Positions 1 through 9,067 of a stretch of 64,000 nt of DNA are shown in pieces (the stretch's first letter is position 1; the number at the start of each line of letters is the position of its first letter). The stretch is from positions 1 through 64,000 of the forward strand of contig JAEEPZ010000008.1 in the NCBI GenBank assembly GCA_016285055.1. The letters run 5' to 3'. Made by a program: the position numbers and the translations under genes. Under the pieces are notes generated by a model, which was given only the letters and a program-made list of their open reading frames with translations, searched no databases and had not been told where the DNA came from. This DNA comes from Prevotella sp. (lineage in GTDB: Bacteria; Bacteroidota; Bacteroidia; Bacteroidales; Bacteroidaceae).

Positions 1-20
1 ACATTGCGGATTTCTTTTGA

Positions 21-93
21 GCCTCTTGTCGGATTCGAACCAACGACCCCGAGATTACAAATCACGTGCTCTGGCCAACTGAGCTAAAGAGGC
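21..93 (-). tRNA. tRNA-Thr (anticodon TGT)
   Basis: Reverse complement gcctctttagctcagttggccagagcacgtgatttgtaatctcggggtcgttggttcgaatccgacaagaggc has a 7-bp acceptor stem, a GGTTCGAATCC T-arm and anticodon loop TTTGTAA. Confidence 0.93.
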
Positions 94-309
94 GGGTGGG
101 CAAGCGGTCTGCATCGCGCCGCTACAACCAAGTGCCTTTGCTACGTTCCCGTCCTGGAGGATTCCTCAGGAGCTGGCCGTACAGGACTTGCCCATTTTGC
201 TTTGCAAAACAGCGAGCTTCGGCTGCGCTCAGCAGAAAGCAAACTTTCCGCACTCGCTGGCATCGAACCTTGCCCGTTTTGCGTTAAGCGGTTGCAAAGG
301 TAGTAATAT

Positions 310-418
310 TTTAGGAGTTAGGAGTCAGAAAACGTCAGTTATTTTCGGACAATTAACTTTTTTTATTGAATTACCCGCGAAAAACTCCTGACTCCTAACT
401 CCTAACTCCTAACTTTTT
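310..418. repeat. Inverted heptamer arrays (TTAGGAG / CTCCTAA) around an AT-rich core
   Basis: ttaggagttaggagtcag ... actcctgactcctaactcctaactcctaac; period 7, arms in opposite orientation. Confidence 0.8.
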
Positions 419-420
419 AC

Positions 421-429
421 TAATTTTGC
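421..429 (+). promoter_or_regulatory. Bacteroidetes -7 box TAATTTTGC upstream of the DUF4199-like CDS
   Basis: Matches TAnnTTTGC about 45 nt before the proposed start at 475. Confidence 0.5.
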
Positions 430-474
430 AGCCGCAAAACGCTTATACATTATTATATATAGCACTCTACTGTC

Positions 475-1047
475 TTGACTCCCATAGAATACACCCAAAT
501 GAGGGCCTTTGCCCGCTACGACGGCTTTAAGCTGTTCGTGTTGTGGCTCATCAGCTTCATTCTCTACGTGGCAGGGCTGAAGACTCCCTTCCTGGGTACC
601 GTAGCCCTTATCTTTGCCCTGATAACGCCGTTTATGTCGAAGCGCCTGTTGTTCAGCTATCGTGACACGGCTTTGGACGGTGTCATCTCGTTCCGCCGGG
701 CGTGGGTCTATGTCATCTTCCAGTTCTTCTATGCCAGCCTGCTCTTCGCCATGGCCCAGTTTGTCTATTTCCAGTTCATGGACAAAGGCTATTTCATGGG
801 TCAGATAACGGCGATGCTCAACGAGCCGTCCACGTCGCAAGCCATGCAGCAGATGGGCATGGGGCAAGGCCTGGCGCAGGCTATTGCCGACTTGAGCCAG
901 ATGCGGCCCATCGACCTGGTGCTGAACATCATGACGTCGAACCTGCTCATCGGTCTTGTTGTCGGCCTGCCACTGGCACTCTTCGCTCACCGCAGCAGCA
1001 AGTCACTGCCACCCTCGCCGCCTCAGGAAGAGCATGTGCAGCAATGA
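475..1047 (+). CDS. DUF4199-like integral membrane protein
   Basis: 190 aa with multiple hydrophobic segments; directly upstream of a GT2 gene. TTG start. Confidence 0.7.
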   Translation: MTPIEYTQMRAFARYDGFKLFVLWLISFILYVAGLKTPFLGTVALIFALITPFMSKRLLFSYRDTALDGVISFRRAWVYVIFQFFYASLLFAMAQFVYFQFMDKGYFMGQITAMLNEPSTSQAMQQMGMGQGLAQAIADLSQMRPIDLVLNIMTSNLLIGLVVGLPLALFAHRSSKSLPPSPPQEEHVQQ

Positions 1048-1052
1048 CAAAC

Positions 1053-1108
1053 GCTTATTGTCTAACGTTTATTGGTTATTGTCTAACGTTTATTGGTTAA
1101 CGGTTATT
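1053..1108 (+). repeat. 21-nt tandem repeat built from 7-mers (ttattgt ctaacgt ttattgg)
   Basis: ttattgtctaacgtttattgg occurs twice in tandem followed by a partial copy. Confidence 0.85.
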
Positions 1109-1115
1109 GTAAAAA

Positions 1116-2066
1116 ATGGATATTTCTGTTGTCATCCCTCTTTATAACGAGGAAGAGTCTATCGGCGAGCTCTACCACTGGATAGAGCGTGTCATGGACG
1201 AGCACAAATATAGTTACGAGGTTATCTTCATCAGCGACGGCAGCACCGACCGCTCGTGGGACATCATCGAGGAGCTGCACAGTCAGTCGCCTCACGTGAA
1301 GGGCATCAAGTTCCGCCGCAACTACGGCAAGAGTCCCGCCCTCTACTGCGGCTTCGCTGAAGCCAAGGGCGACGTAGTCATCACCATGGACGCCGACCTG
1401 CAGGACTCGCCCGACGAGATTCCCGAGCTGTTCCGCATGATCAAGGAGGAGAAGTACGATCTCGTGTCGGGCTACAAGCAGAAACGCTACGACCCGCTGT
1501 CGAAGACGCTGCCCACGAAGCTCTTCAACGCCACGGCGCGCAAGGTGAGCGGCATCAAGAACCTGCACGACTTCAACTGCGGCCTGAAGGCCTATCGGCG
1601 CGACGTGGTGAAGAACATCGAGGTGTACGGCGAGATGCACCGCTACATCCCCTACCTGGCGAAGAACGCCGGCTTCGACCGCATCGGCGAGAAGGTGGTG
1701 CAGCATCAGGCCAGGAAGTACGGCACGTCGAAGTTCATGGGATGGAACCGCTTCGTCAACGGCTACCTCGACCTGCTCACCCTCTGGTTCCTCAGCACCT
1801 TCGGCAAGAAGCCCATGCACGTGTTCGGCTTCATCGGCTCCATGATGTTCTTCATCGGCTTCGTTGCTTTCGTCATCGTCAGCATCAGCAAACTCATGGG
1901 CAAGATCTTCATCACCGACTCGCCCTACTTCTACATTGCCCTCACGATGATGGTGCTGGGCACACAGCTGTTCTTGGCAGGCTTCGTGGCCGACCTCGTC
2001 AGCCGCTCGTCGGCCAACAGGAACGACTATCAGATTGAAGCGACATTCGGTTTCAATGACAAATAA
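1116..2066 (+). CDS. Glycosyltransferase family 2 (polyprenyl-phosphate sugar transferase-like)
   Basis: MDISVVIPLYNEEESIGELY, DADLQDSPDEIPEL, two C-terminal TM segments. Confidence 0.92.
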   Translation: MDISVVIPLYNEEESIGELYHWIERVMDEHKYSYEVIFISDGSTDRSWDIIEELHSQSPHVKGIKFRRNYGKSPALYCGFAEAKGDVVITMDADLQDSPDEIPELFRMIKEEKYDLVSGYKQKRYDPLSKTLPTKLFNATARKVSGIKNLHDFNCGLKAYRRDVVKNIEVYGEMHRYIPYLAKNAGFDRIGEKVVQHQARKYGTSKFMGWNRFVNGYLDLLTLWFLSTFGKKPMHVFGFIGSMMFFIGFVAFVIVSISKLMGKIFITDSPYFYIALTMMVLGTQLFLAGFVADLVSRSSANRNDYQIEATFGFNDK

Positions 2067-2072
2067 TCGGCA

Positions 2073-2600
2073 ATGGCAGCTCTCCTTCCTAAGAAAACAA
2101 GTGTGACCTGGTGGACAATGAGTCTGTCAGCCATCATTTGTTATCTGTCATTTGGCGTCAGCGCCTGCTCCTCCATCGACTGCCCTGTTGAGAACACGGT
2201 GGCGACGCAATATGCCATCATGGGCGCCGACGGACAGGCAACGGAGTTTGCCGATACCCTGTACGTCTTGACGCGCCGCGCCGACGGACGCGACACGCTG
2301 CTCAACCGGCTCACAGGGAAAGACTCGTTCTCGCTGCCCATCAGCTACACCCACCCCGAGGACACGCTCATCTTCTACATCACCGACAGCTACCATCAGC
2401 AGACACTCGACACCGTCTTCCTGAAGAAGGAGGACATACCCCACTTTGAGAGCGTTGACTGCGCCGCCCACTTCTTCCACCGGCTCACCGCCGTGCGCTC
2501 CACACACGAAGGCATCGACAGCATCACCATCGTCAATCCACATGTGACCTATGACCAAAGCCAGACACACCTCAACATCTTCTTCAAGCAGCGCTATTAG
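2073..2600 (+). CDS. DUF6452-like lipoprotein
   Basis: Lipoprotein-type signal IICYLSFGVSACSS; paired with the following beta-barrel-like gene. Confidence 0.65.
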   Translation: MAALLPKKTSVTWWTMSLSAIICYLSFGVSACSSIDCPVENTVATQYAIMGADGQATEFADTLYVLTRRADGRDTLLNRLTGKDSFSLPISYTHPEDTLIFYITDSYHQQTLDTVFLKKEDIPHFESVDCAAHFFHRLTAVRSTHEGIDSITIVNPHVTYDQSQTHLNIFFKQRY

Positions 2601-2628
2601 CCTCTTGCGGAAGTGGACACGAAGAGTG

Positions 2629-3279
2629 ATGCTGCTCCTCATCGCTTGTCACTGTTCACTCCTCACTTCCACAGCGCAGGGCTTCCTGAAGTGGCAGTCC
2701 GACAGCATACCGCTGTTCCGTGGCGTGGCCGTGGGCTTCGACCTGGCCGGCGCCGCACAGCGTGTGCTCAGCGACTACGGGCAATATGAGGTGATGGCAC
2801 GCGTCAACCTGCACGACCAATACTTCCCCATCGTCGAGGTGGGCTACGGCGAGGCCAAGCACAAGGACGACATCATCACGGGCATCACCTACAGCACCAA
2901 GGCCCCTTACTTCCGCATCGGCGCCGACGTGAACCTGATGAAAAACAAGCACACGGGCAACCGCGTCTTCGGCGGCCTGCGCTATGCCTTCACTTCGTAT
3001 AAGGTGGACATCGTCCGCCAGCCCTTCCCCGACCCTGTCTGGCTGTGGGACACCAGCTTCGGCGTGCGCGACGAGTCGTGCTACCAGCACTGGGTCGAGC
3101 TGCTCTTCGGCGTCGAGGCGAAGGTGGCCGGCCCCCTGCACTTGGGCTGGAGCGCACGCTATCGCCGCCGCATAGCCCACGACGACGGCATCACCGGCAA
3201 GACGTGGTACGTGCCAGGCTACGGCACACAAGAAAGCACCCGGTTAGGATATACCTTTAACGTGATTATTGATATCTGA
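2629..3279 (+). CDS. DUF6048-like outer membrane beta-barrel family protein
   Basis: Signal peptide MLLLIACHCSLLTSTAQG from an internal ATG; alternating amphipathic strands. The ORF track start at 2551 would overlap the previous gene. Confidence 0.6.
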   Translation: MLLLIACHCSLLTSTAQGFLKWQSDSIPLFRGVAVGFDLAGAAQRVLSDYGQYEVMARVNLHDQYFPIVEVGYGEAKHKDDIITGITYSTKAPYFRIGADVNLMKNKHTGNRVFGGLRYAFTSYKVDIVRQPFPDPVWLWDTSFGVRDESCYQHWVELLFGVEAKVAGPLHLGWSARYRRRIAHDDGITGKTWYVPGYGTQESTRLGYTFNVIIDI

Positions 3280-3295
3280 GAAATGTTTTTATAGG

Positions 3296-3371
3296 ACTTA
3301 TGAGTCTTATAGGTCCTATGAGTCCTATATGTCCTATAAGTCCTATAAGACCTATAAGTCCTATAAGCCCC
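3296..3371 (+). repeat. TCCTATAAG-type 9-mer tandem array upstream of apbE
   Basis: gacttatgagtcttataggtcctatgagtcctatatgtcctataagtcctataagacctataagtcctataagcccc. Confidence 0.9.
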
Positions 3372-4364
3372 ATGAAAAACAAAAAATCACTCTATTGGCA
3401 GATACCATTACTGGTGCTCCTCATCGCGGGAACGTTCTACATTGCCAGGCAGAACAGGAACGAGCGGCAGAAGATACAACGGCTGCAGTACGCCTACCAG
3501 CACGACAAAGGGCAGGCTTTCGGCACATTCTACAGCGTCACCTATCAGTCGCCAGCCAACCTGCAAAGCAGCATCGACGAGGCCTTGGCACTGGTGGACG
3601 GCGAGTTCTCGATGTTCAACGAGCACAGCACCGTCGCCGCCATCAATCGCGGCGAGGACCCGTTGCGCAGCAGCATGTTTGAGGAGGTCTATCGCCTGGC
3701 CCAGCAGGTGACGGCCGACACCGACGGCGCCTTCGACATCACCGTGGCACCGCTGGTCAACGCCTGGGGCTTCGGCTTCAAAAACGAGCAGATGCCCACG
3801 GCCGAGCAGGTGGACAGCCTGCTGAAGATACGCTCGCAGATGGACTTCAGCGCCATAGCCAAAGGTTACGGCTGCGACATGGTGGCGCGTGCCTTGGAGG
3901 AACACGGCGTGACGAACTATATGGTGGAGATAGGTGGCGAGGTGGTGACACGAGGCGTCAACCCGCGAGGACAGCAGTGGAATATCGGCGTGAGCAAGCC
4001 CTCCGACGATGCTCAGAGCGGGGAGACCACCGAACTGCAGACCATCCTCGCCGTCAGCGATGCTGCCATGGCCACCAGCGGCAACTACCGCAACTTCTAC
4101 TACAAGGGCGGGCGCAAGTATGCCCACACCATCGACCCGCGCACGGGCTATCCTGTGCAGCACGAGCTGCTCTCGGCCACCGTTTTAGCGCCTCGCTGCG
4201 CCGTGGCCGACGCCTACGCCACCGCCTTCATGGTGTTAGGCTTGGACAGCGCCCGCCAGGTGCTGAAGCGTCACCCGGAGATGCAGGCTTACCTCATCTA
4301 TACCGATGCTGAGGGCCGCCTCACTGAGTGGCACTCGCCGTCGCTGCAGCTGCAGGAGCCATGA
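3372..4364 (+). CDS. apbE: FAD:protein FMN transferase (ApbE family)
   Basis: MKNKKSLYWQ signal anchor, GTFYSVTYQ, DFSAIAKGYGCDMVA, EIGGEVVTRG, HTIDPRTGYP. Start moved from 3300 to 3372 because upstream codons are 9-mer repeat. Confidence 0.93.
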   Translation: MKNKKSLYWQIPLLVLLIAGTFYIARQNRNERQKIQRLQYAYQHDKGQAFGTFYSVTYQSPANLQSSIDEALALVDGEFSMFNEHSTVAAINRGEDPLRSSMFEEVYRLAQQVTADTDGAFDITVAPLVNAWGFGFKNEQMPTAEQVDSLLKIRSQMDFSAIAKGYGCDMVARALEEHGVTNYMVEIGGEVVTRGVNPRGQQWNIGVSKPSDDAQSGETTELQTILAVSDAAMATSGNYRNFYYKGGRKYAHTIDPRTGYPVQHELLSATVLAPRCAVADAYATAFMVLGLDSARQVLKRHPEMQAYLIYTDAEGRLTEWHSPSLQLQEP

Positions 4365-4365
4365 T

Positions 4366-4450
4366 GGGGGTTATGGGGGTTATGGGTCCTATGAGTCCTA
4401 TGGGTCCTATAAGTCCTATGAGTCCTATGGGTCCTATAAGTCCTATAAGT
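4366..4450 (+). repeat. TCCTATAAG/TCCTATGAG/TCCTATGGG 9-mer array
   Basis: Seven tandem 9-mers directly before the ATG at 4455. Confidence 0.92.
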
Positions 4451-4454
4451 TTTT

Positions 4455-5129
4455 ATGACACTACAGCTCTATGACCACTTGCTCCGCTTTCAGCTCTTTC
4501 AGGGCCTTAGCCGCAATGAGCTGCTGCAGATGGCGGGCAACACGAAGTTCGGCTTCAGGAAAGAGGAGGCCGGCGTCACCATCGTACGCGAGGGCGACAG
4601 CTGCCGCGAACTGCTCTTCCTCGTCAGCGGTGCCTTGCAGCTCAACGCACGCAGCGATGACGGCTCTTGGCGGATGACGGAGCGCTTGGCGGCTCCCTGG
4701 CCGTTGCAGCCCGAGGTGCTCTTCGGCGCGATGCCCAGGTACACCGGCACGTGCGTCACACTGGAGCCGTGCCACTTCATCACCCTGTCGAAAGACGAGG
4801 TGCTGCGCCTCACTGACGACTTCTTGATAATCCGCCTCAACCTGATGAACATGCTGGCCACGATGGCGCAGAAAAGGGCACGTCAGCCCTGGCGCCGCGT
4901 GCCAACATCGCTGCGCGAGCGCTTCGTCCGCTTTGTCATGGACCACAGCGTCTATCCTGCCGGGCCGAAGGTGCTGCACATCCTCATGACACGGCTGGCC
5001 GACGACCTCAACGACAGTCGGCTCGACATCTCGAGAATGCTCAATGCCCTACAGCGCGAAGGGCTGGTAGAACTGCACCGCGGACGCATAGAGATTCCGT
5101 CGTTGGAAAAGCTCGCAGCACACCATTGA
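4455..5129 (+). CDS. Crp/Fnr family transcriptional regulator
   Basis: Cyclic-nucleotide-binding-like N-terminus and C-terminal HTH (LADDLNDSRLDISRMLNALQREGLVELHRGRIEIPS). Confidence 0.88.
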   Translation: MTLQLYDHLLRFQLFQGLSRNELLQMAGNTKFGFRKEEAGVTIVREGDSCRELLFLVSGALQLNARSDDGSWRMTERLAAPWPLQPEVLFGAMPRYTGTCVTLEPCHFITLSKDEVLRLTDDFLIIRLNLMNMLATMAQKRARQPWRRVPTSLRERFVRFVMDHSVYPAGPKVLHILMTRLADDLNDSRLDISRMLNALQREGLVELHRGRIEIPSLEKLAAHH

Positions 5130-5167
5130 CATACATCAAAAAGCTGACATCTTTATAAAAACAGAGC

Positions 5168-5198
5168 GGCAGAGTGGGCCATTCTGCCTGTTTTTTTT
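5168..5198 (+). terminator. Intrinsic terminator after the crp/fnr-like gene
   Basis: ggcagagtgggccattctgcc hairpin then an 8-T run. Confidence 0.8.
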
Positions 5199-5200
5199 AT

Positions 5201-5209
5201 TACCTTTGC
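5201..5209 (+). promoter_or_regulatory. -7 box TACCTTTGC with no downstream ORF
   Basis: Consensus TAnnTTTGC directly after the terminator and upstream of a structured intergenic region. Confidence 0.6.
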
Positions 5210-5211
5210 AA

Positions 5212-5388
5212 AAGTAGTCGTGACGACTACTCGTATTATTCATTAGGTTAGTAGTTTTTAGAATTAAGGTAAAGATTATGTTATTTAAAACTTCCGGCGG
5301 TAGGGGAATTTGACAATCGAATTCTCTACCATGAAGCTGGAAAAGGAGTGCGGGGTGAGTGATTCATACCGCACTCTTTTCTTTTTTT
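5212..5388 (+). ncRNA. Candidate small RNA with its own promoter and terminator
   Basis: -7 box at 5201; stem ttccggc/gctggaa enclosing ggtaggggaatt/aattctctacc; terminator gagtgcgg...ccgcactc plus T-run. No convincing ORF. Confidence 0.6.
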
Positions 5389-5393
5389 GGAGA

Positions 5394-5438
5394 GGATGGG
5401 AGAGGATGAGAGAGGATGGGAGAGGATAAAGAGGAATT
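5394..5438 (+). repeat. 10-nt tandem repeat gagaggatgg
   Basis: gagaggatgg gagaggatga gagaggatgg gagaggataa. Confidence 0.85.
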
Positions 5439-5439
5439 T

Positions 5440-7494
5440 TTAATAGGCGGCGGGCAGCCATACCGTCATCTCGCTTTTGCCGCGGTTGCCCCAGGCATAA
5501 TAGGGGATGAGGCGGATGGTTTTCTTTTGCTTGGCAGTCGAGGCTGGGCGGTAGAGCAGGCCGCTCCACGATGCCTCCTGGCGCACATAAGCCTCTGTCT
5601 CCAAGGCCATGACACGGCTGCCGTCGATGGTCGTTTCTACGGTGCGGAACTGCGCCATGATGGGCAGGGCGATGTCGTCGATGTCGATGCCGGCGCTAAG
5701 ATCGGTGCTCTCCACACAGTAGACGATGGGACCGCGCACCACCGCCACCTGACCGCGGCTCTCCTCCACCAAAGGATTGGCCTCGACGATGGTTGTCGTC
5801 ATGGGCATGTTGATGGTGATGATGTCGCCCTGCTTCCATACGCGGTTGACCACGAGATAGCCTTGCTTCGGCTGCGATGTCACTGTCTCGCCGTTGATGC
5901 TGACAGCAGGCTCGGCCGTCCACGACGGCACGCGCAGGGCCAGGTCGAAGGCAGTGCCGCGGCGCGCCTTCAGCCGCTCCACCTTCACCGTGACGTGGCC
6001 GTCCCACGGGTAGTCGGTCTCTTGCGTCAGGATGATGTCGCCAATGCCGTCGACACGTGTCTCAAGGCGGCTCGCCCCATACATATTAATATATATGCGC
6101 GCGGGCGCGACGCTGTAGACGTAATCCTGTGCCTGGCACAGCGTGCGCAGCGTGTTCGGCGGACAGCAGAAGCAGGAGATGAGCTTCTTGCGCTCCTTCG
6201 GCCAGCGCAACTTGTAGGGCAGCTCGTCGCTGAGCCGCAGCGGGTTGGTGTAGAAGTATTTCTCGCCGTCCAATGAGATGCCCGGCAACACACTGTTGTA
6301 GAGACAGTTCTCCACCACGTCCATGTACTTCGCATCGCCTGTGGCCTGCAGCATGCGCCAGTTGAACAGCATGTTGCCGATATTGGCGCAGGTCTCGTTG
6401 TGTGCGGTGCTATGAGGCAGCTGGTAGGGTCGGCCGTAGCTCTGGTGCACCTTCTGTATGCTGTCGGGCGTGTAGTTCGTGCCGTCGGGCGAGGTGCCGT
6501 CGTAGAGGGCACCGCAGGCGCCGTTGATGTACATCTTGCGGCTGACGATGTCCTGCCAGATGCTGCTGAGGTTCTTCATCAGCTGTTCCTCGCCGCTCTC
6601 TAAGTAGAGGTCGGCCACGCCGGCATAGAGATAGTTGGCCCGCACGGCATGGCCCATGGCGCGATACTGCTGGCGGAAGGGGATGCGGTCCTGGTTGTCG
6701 TCGGTGCCGTTCTTCACCATGCCTCGGATGTCGATGAACTTCTTCAGCAGGTCGAGGTACTTCGTGTTGCCCGTCTCGCGGTAGAGCTCGGCCACGGCCA
6801 TATAGTGCGAGGGGCAGATGGCGTTGCCGGCCAGCTCCTCGGGGGCACGCTGGCAGAAGTCGTAGAGGAAGTCGGCAGCCCGGACGCCGCAGTCGAAGAG
6901 CGTCGTCTTGCCTGTGGCGCGCTTGTGGATGATGCCGGCGGTGATGAGGTGTCCCAGGTTGTAGGTCTCGAAGTTGAGGCGGTTCTCGAAGGCCGCGTCG
7001 TTCTTCGTGCCTGTGGCGGTGCCTACGGGTCCGCTCGCGTCGGCGGAAGTGACGGGCGCACTGGGCTTGGCGTTTCTCTCTTTGATGATGACGGGGGTGT
7101 GGATGTAGCCGTCGGCACGCTGCGACTTCTGCACCAGCCCGATGAAGCGGTCCATGATAGGCTCCAGCTCGGCGTCGTGCGTCACGGCATAGACCGAGGC
7201 GACGGCCTCCAGCCATTTGTACATGTCGCCGTCGTGAAACGGAGGCCCGTGGTGCTCGCCCTGCATCTCGCCGGCAGCCACGAGGAAGTTGTTAAACCCC
7301 TTGCCCTCTTTCGTTTGCCATGTCTGCCACATGCTCTGCAGCGACGTCTTGCTCAGCACGCCAAAGCGCTCGCCCCAAAAGCCGTCAGTCCATTGCACGG
7401 ACGTCAGCGGCACGCTGGTCATCGTCCGCTGGGCCATCACCGGGCTAAACGACCATTGGCAAATGATAAGTGATAAAAGCAGTCCTCTCTTCAT
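5440..7494 (-). CDS. GH127 family protein (beta-L-arabinofuranosidase-like)
   Basis: Secreted; VQWTDGFWGERF, HNETCANIGNMLFNWRML, CFCCPPNTLRTL motifs typical of GH127/DUF1680. Confidence 0.9.
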   Translation of the reverse strand: MKRGLLLSLIICQWSFSPVMAQRTMTSVPLTSVQWTDGFWGERFGVLSKTSLQSMWQTWQTKEGKGFNNFLVAAGEMQGEHHGPPFHDGDMYKWLEAVASVYAVTHDAELEPIMDRFIGLVQKSQRADGYIHTPVIIKERNAKPSAPVTSADASGPVGTATGTKNDAAFENRLNFETYNLGHLITAGIIHKRATGKTTLFDCGVRAADFLYDFCQRAPEELAGNAICPSHYMAVAELYRETGNTKYLDLLKKFIDIRGMVKNGTDDNQDRIPFRQQYRAMGHAVRANYLYAGVADLYLESGEEQLMKNLSSIWQDIVSRKMYINGACGALYDGTSPDGTNYTPDSIQKVHQSYGRPYQLPHSTAHNETCANIGNMLFNWRMLQATGDAKYMDVVENCLYNSVLPGISLDGEKYFYTNPLRLSDELPYKLRWPKERKKLISCFCCPPNTLRTLCQAQDYVYSVAPARIYINMYGASRLETRVDGIGDIILTQETDYPWDGHVTVKVERLKARRGTAFDLALRVPSWTAEPAVSINGETVTSQPKQGYLVVNRVWKQGDIITINMPMTTTIVEANPLVEESRGQVAVVRGPIVYCVESTDLSAGIDIDDIALPIMAQFRTVETTIDGSRVMALETEAYVRQEASWSGLLYRPASTAKQKKTIRLIPYYAWGNRGKSEMTVWLPAAY

Positions 7495-7509
7495 GGTTCT
7501 CAGTTTTTA

Positions 7510-7592
7510 AAGTGGTGGCGGCCTCTCAGGCCGCGCAATTGACGAAAATAACAGTGGTGGCGGCCTCTCAGTCCGCGCAATTGACGAAAATG
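7510..7592. repeat. Tandem pair of a short GC-rich hairpin repeat
   Basis: cagtggtggcggcctctcaggccgcgcaattgacgaaaat occurs twice; a reverse-oriented relative lies at 45243-45283. Confidence 0.85.
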
Positions 7593-7612
7593 TGGATGGT
7601 GCCTATGCTTGC

Positions 7613-9067
7613 TTAGATCTTTCCGCCTCTGGCCTTGATGCGCTCATACCACGCCTCGCGCTCCTTCACCAGGTCATAGCCGCGGGCAGACAGGTAGTTG
7701 TTGATGCGGCCCTTGTACTTGCCAAAGACCTCGTGTTTCTTCTTCGAGCTCTCCGCATCGACGGCCAGCTCGCGCGCCTCCTTCAGCCATGCCATGATCT
7801 GCTGTTTCTCCTCGTCGGTCAGCGTGGGAATCATGTCGCACTGCGCATCGTAGGTCACCTTCACCACGTTGTAGGTCATCACGTCCTTCACCGTCTCTAT
7901 CTGCTGGGGTGTGAGGAAGAGCGACAGCTGTGCGTCGAAGGCGAAGTGCGAGCGATACAGCTTTGAGTCGGCCGTTGCCTCAGCCAGCTTCTTGTCCGTC
8001 TTCTTCAGCGTGTCGCGCTCGGCGTAGATGTCGTTCAGCTGGAAGTAGCGGTTGCTGACGATGTTGAGCACCGTCTGCCCTTGCGGTGTCCAGGTGATGC
8101 CCAGCTCGTCGGTGCATTTGCGTGCGCGGTTCACGATGGTGGTCACATAGTCGGCAGGACGCCCGGCGCTGTCGAGGGCCACGGCGGGTGCGGGATATTG
8201 GTTGAAAAGGGTTCTCAGGTAGTGCACATTGGAGCCGTAGTTCATCTTGACGTTCCTCACCATCGACGTGTCACGGCTTCGTTCCACGAAGAGCCAGCCC
8301 TGCCAGCCCATCTGGTCGAGCGTCTGCTTGATGTGAGGCATGTTGATGGCCGAGTCGTTGCGCAGCCACACGCGGTCGGTGTTTGAAGCATGGATGGCGC
8401 AGATGTTCTTGGCCCCCAGCTTTTTCATGTCGCTTGCAATGTCCACGCTGCGCTCGATGGCGGTCTGAAACTTATAGAAAATACCGATTCCGTCGCTCTT
8501 GATCTCCTTCAGCAGCTTCAGATTGCCCTTTGCGTCGAGCGGTGTGTCGATGCCCACGCGTTTGCCGCGTGCCTTTGCAGCCTCGCCGATGTCGTGCAGT
8601 CGGCGCACCACCTCACGCCGTTTCTCGCGGTTGGTCGTCCAGTCGTTGCCACAGCCCCCCAATGGCAGAAACGCCACCGTGACACCGCCCAGCCGGTCCA
8701 TGGTGTCGAAGCAGTCGGTCACCAGCGCCATATAGTTCTCACGCTGGGTCAAGTCCTGAGCGTAGAAGCCGCTCATCGCCACGGCGCCTATGCTGACGCC
8801 TAATGAGTCGGCCACATGGAGGAAGTGCCGGGCCTCCGCCTCGTCGCGCAGCTTGTTGTCCCACAGCTCGCGAGTGCCGAGGCCGCCCATGTCCAGCTCC
8901 ACGCCGTCGCAGCCCAGTTCGCGGGCCAGCGCAAACTGCCCCAGCTTCTGCCGTTTCAGCACCATCCAGTCACACACGCCCACGCGGTATTGCGCCGTCT
9001 GGGCTGTCAGCTCACCTGTCAGCAGGAGCCACGCCAGCACCGGCAGGAGAAAACGGAATTGTCTCAT
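7613..9067 (-). CDS. Secreted xylose-isomerase-like TIM barrel fused to a DUF3826-like domain
   Basis: N-terminal epimerase-like region (LGCDGVELDMGGLGTRELWDNKL), C-terminal helical region (VTTIVNRARKCTDELGITWTPQGQTVLNIVSNRYFQLNDIYAERD). Start set at MRQFRFLLP. Confidence 0.75.
   Translation of the reverse strand: MRQFRFLLPVLAWLLLTGELTAQTAQYRVGVCDWMVLKRQKLGQFALARELGCDGVELDMGGLGTRELWDNKLRDEAEARHFLHVADSLGVSIGAVAMSGFYAQDLTQRENYMALVTDCFDTMDRLGGVTVAFLPLGGCGNDWTTNREKRREVVRRLHDIGEAAKARGKRVGIDTPLDAKGNLKLLKEIKSDGIGIFYKFQTAIERSVDIASDMKKLGAKNICAIHASNTDRVWLRNDSAINMPHIKQTLDQMGWQGWLFVERSRDTSMVRNVKMNYGSNVHYLRTLFNQYPAPAVALDSAGRPADYVTTIVNRARKCTDELGITWTPQGQTVLNIVSNRYFQLNDIYAERDTLKKTDKKLAEATADSKLYRSHFAFDAQLSLFLTPQQIETVKDVMTYNVVKVTYDAQCDMIPTLTDEEKQQIMAWLKEARELAVDAESSKKKHEVFGKYKGRINNYLSARGYDLVKEREAWYERIKARGGKI

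Noticed and set aside
5416-6276. 286-aa plus-strand ORF opposite GH127
   Set aside because: Antisense shadow of GH127; no signal or domain.
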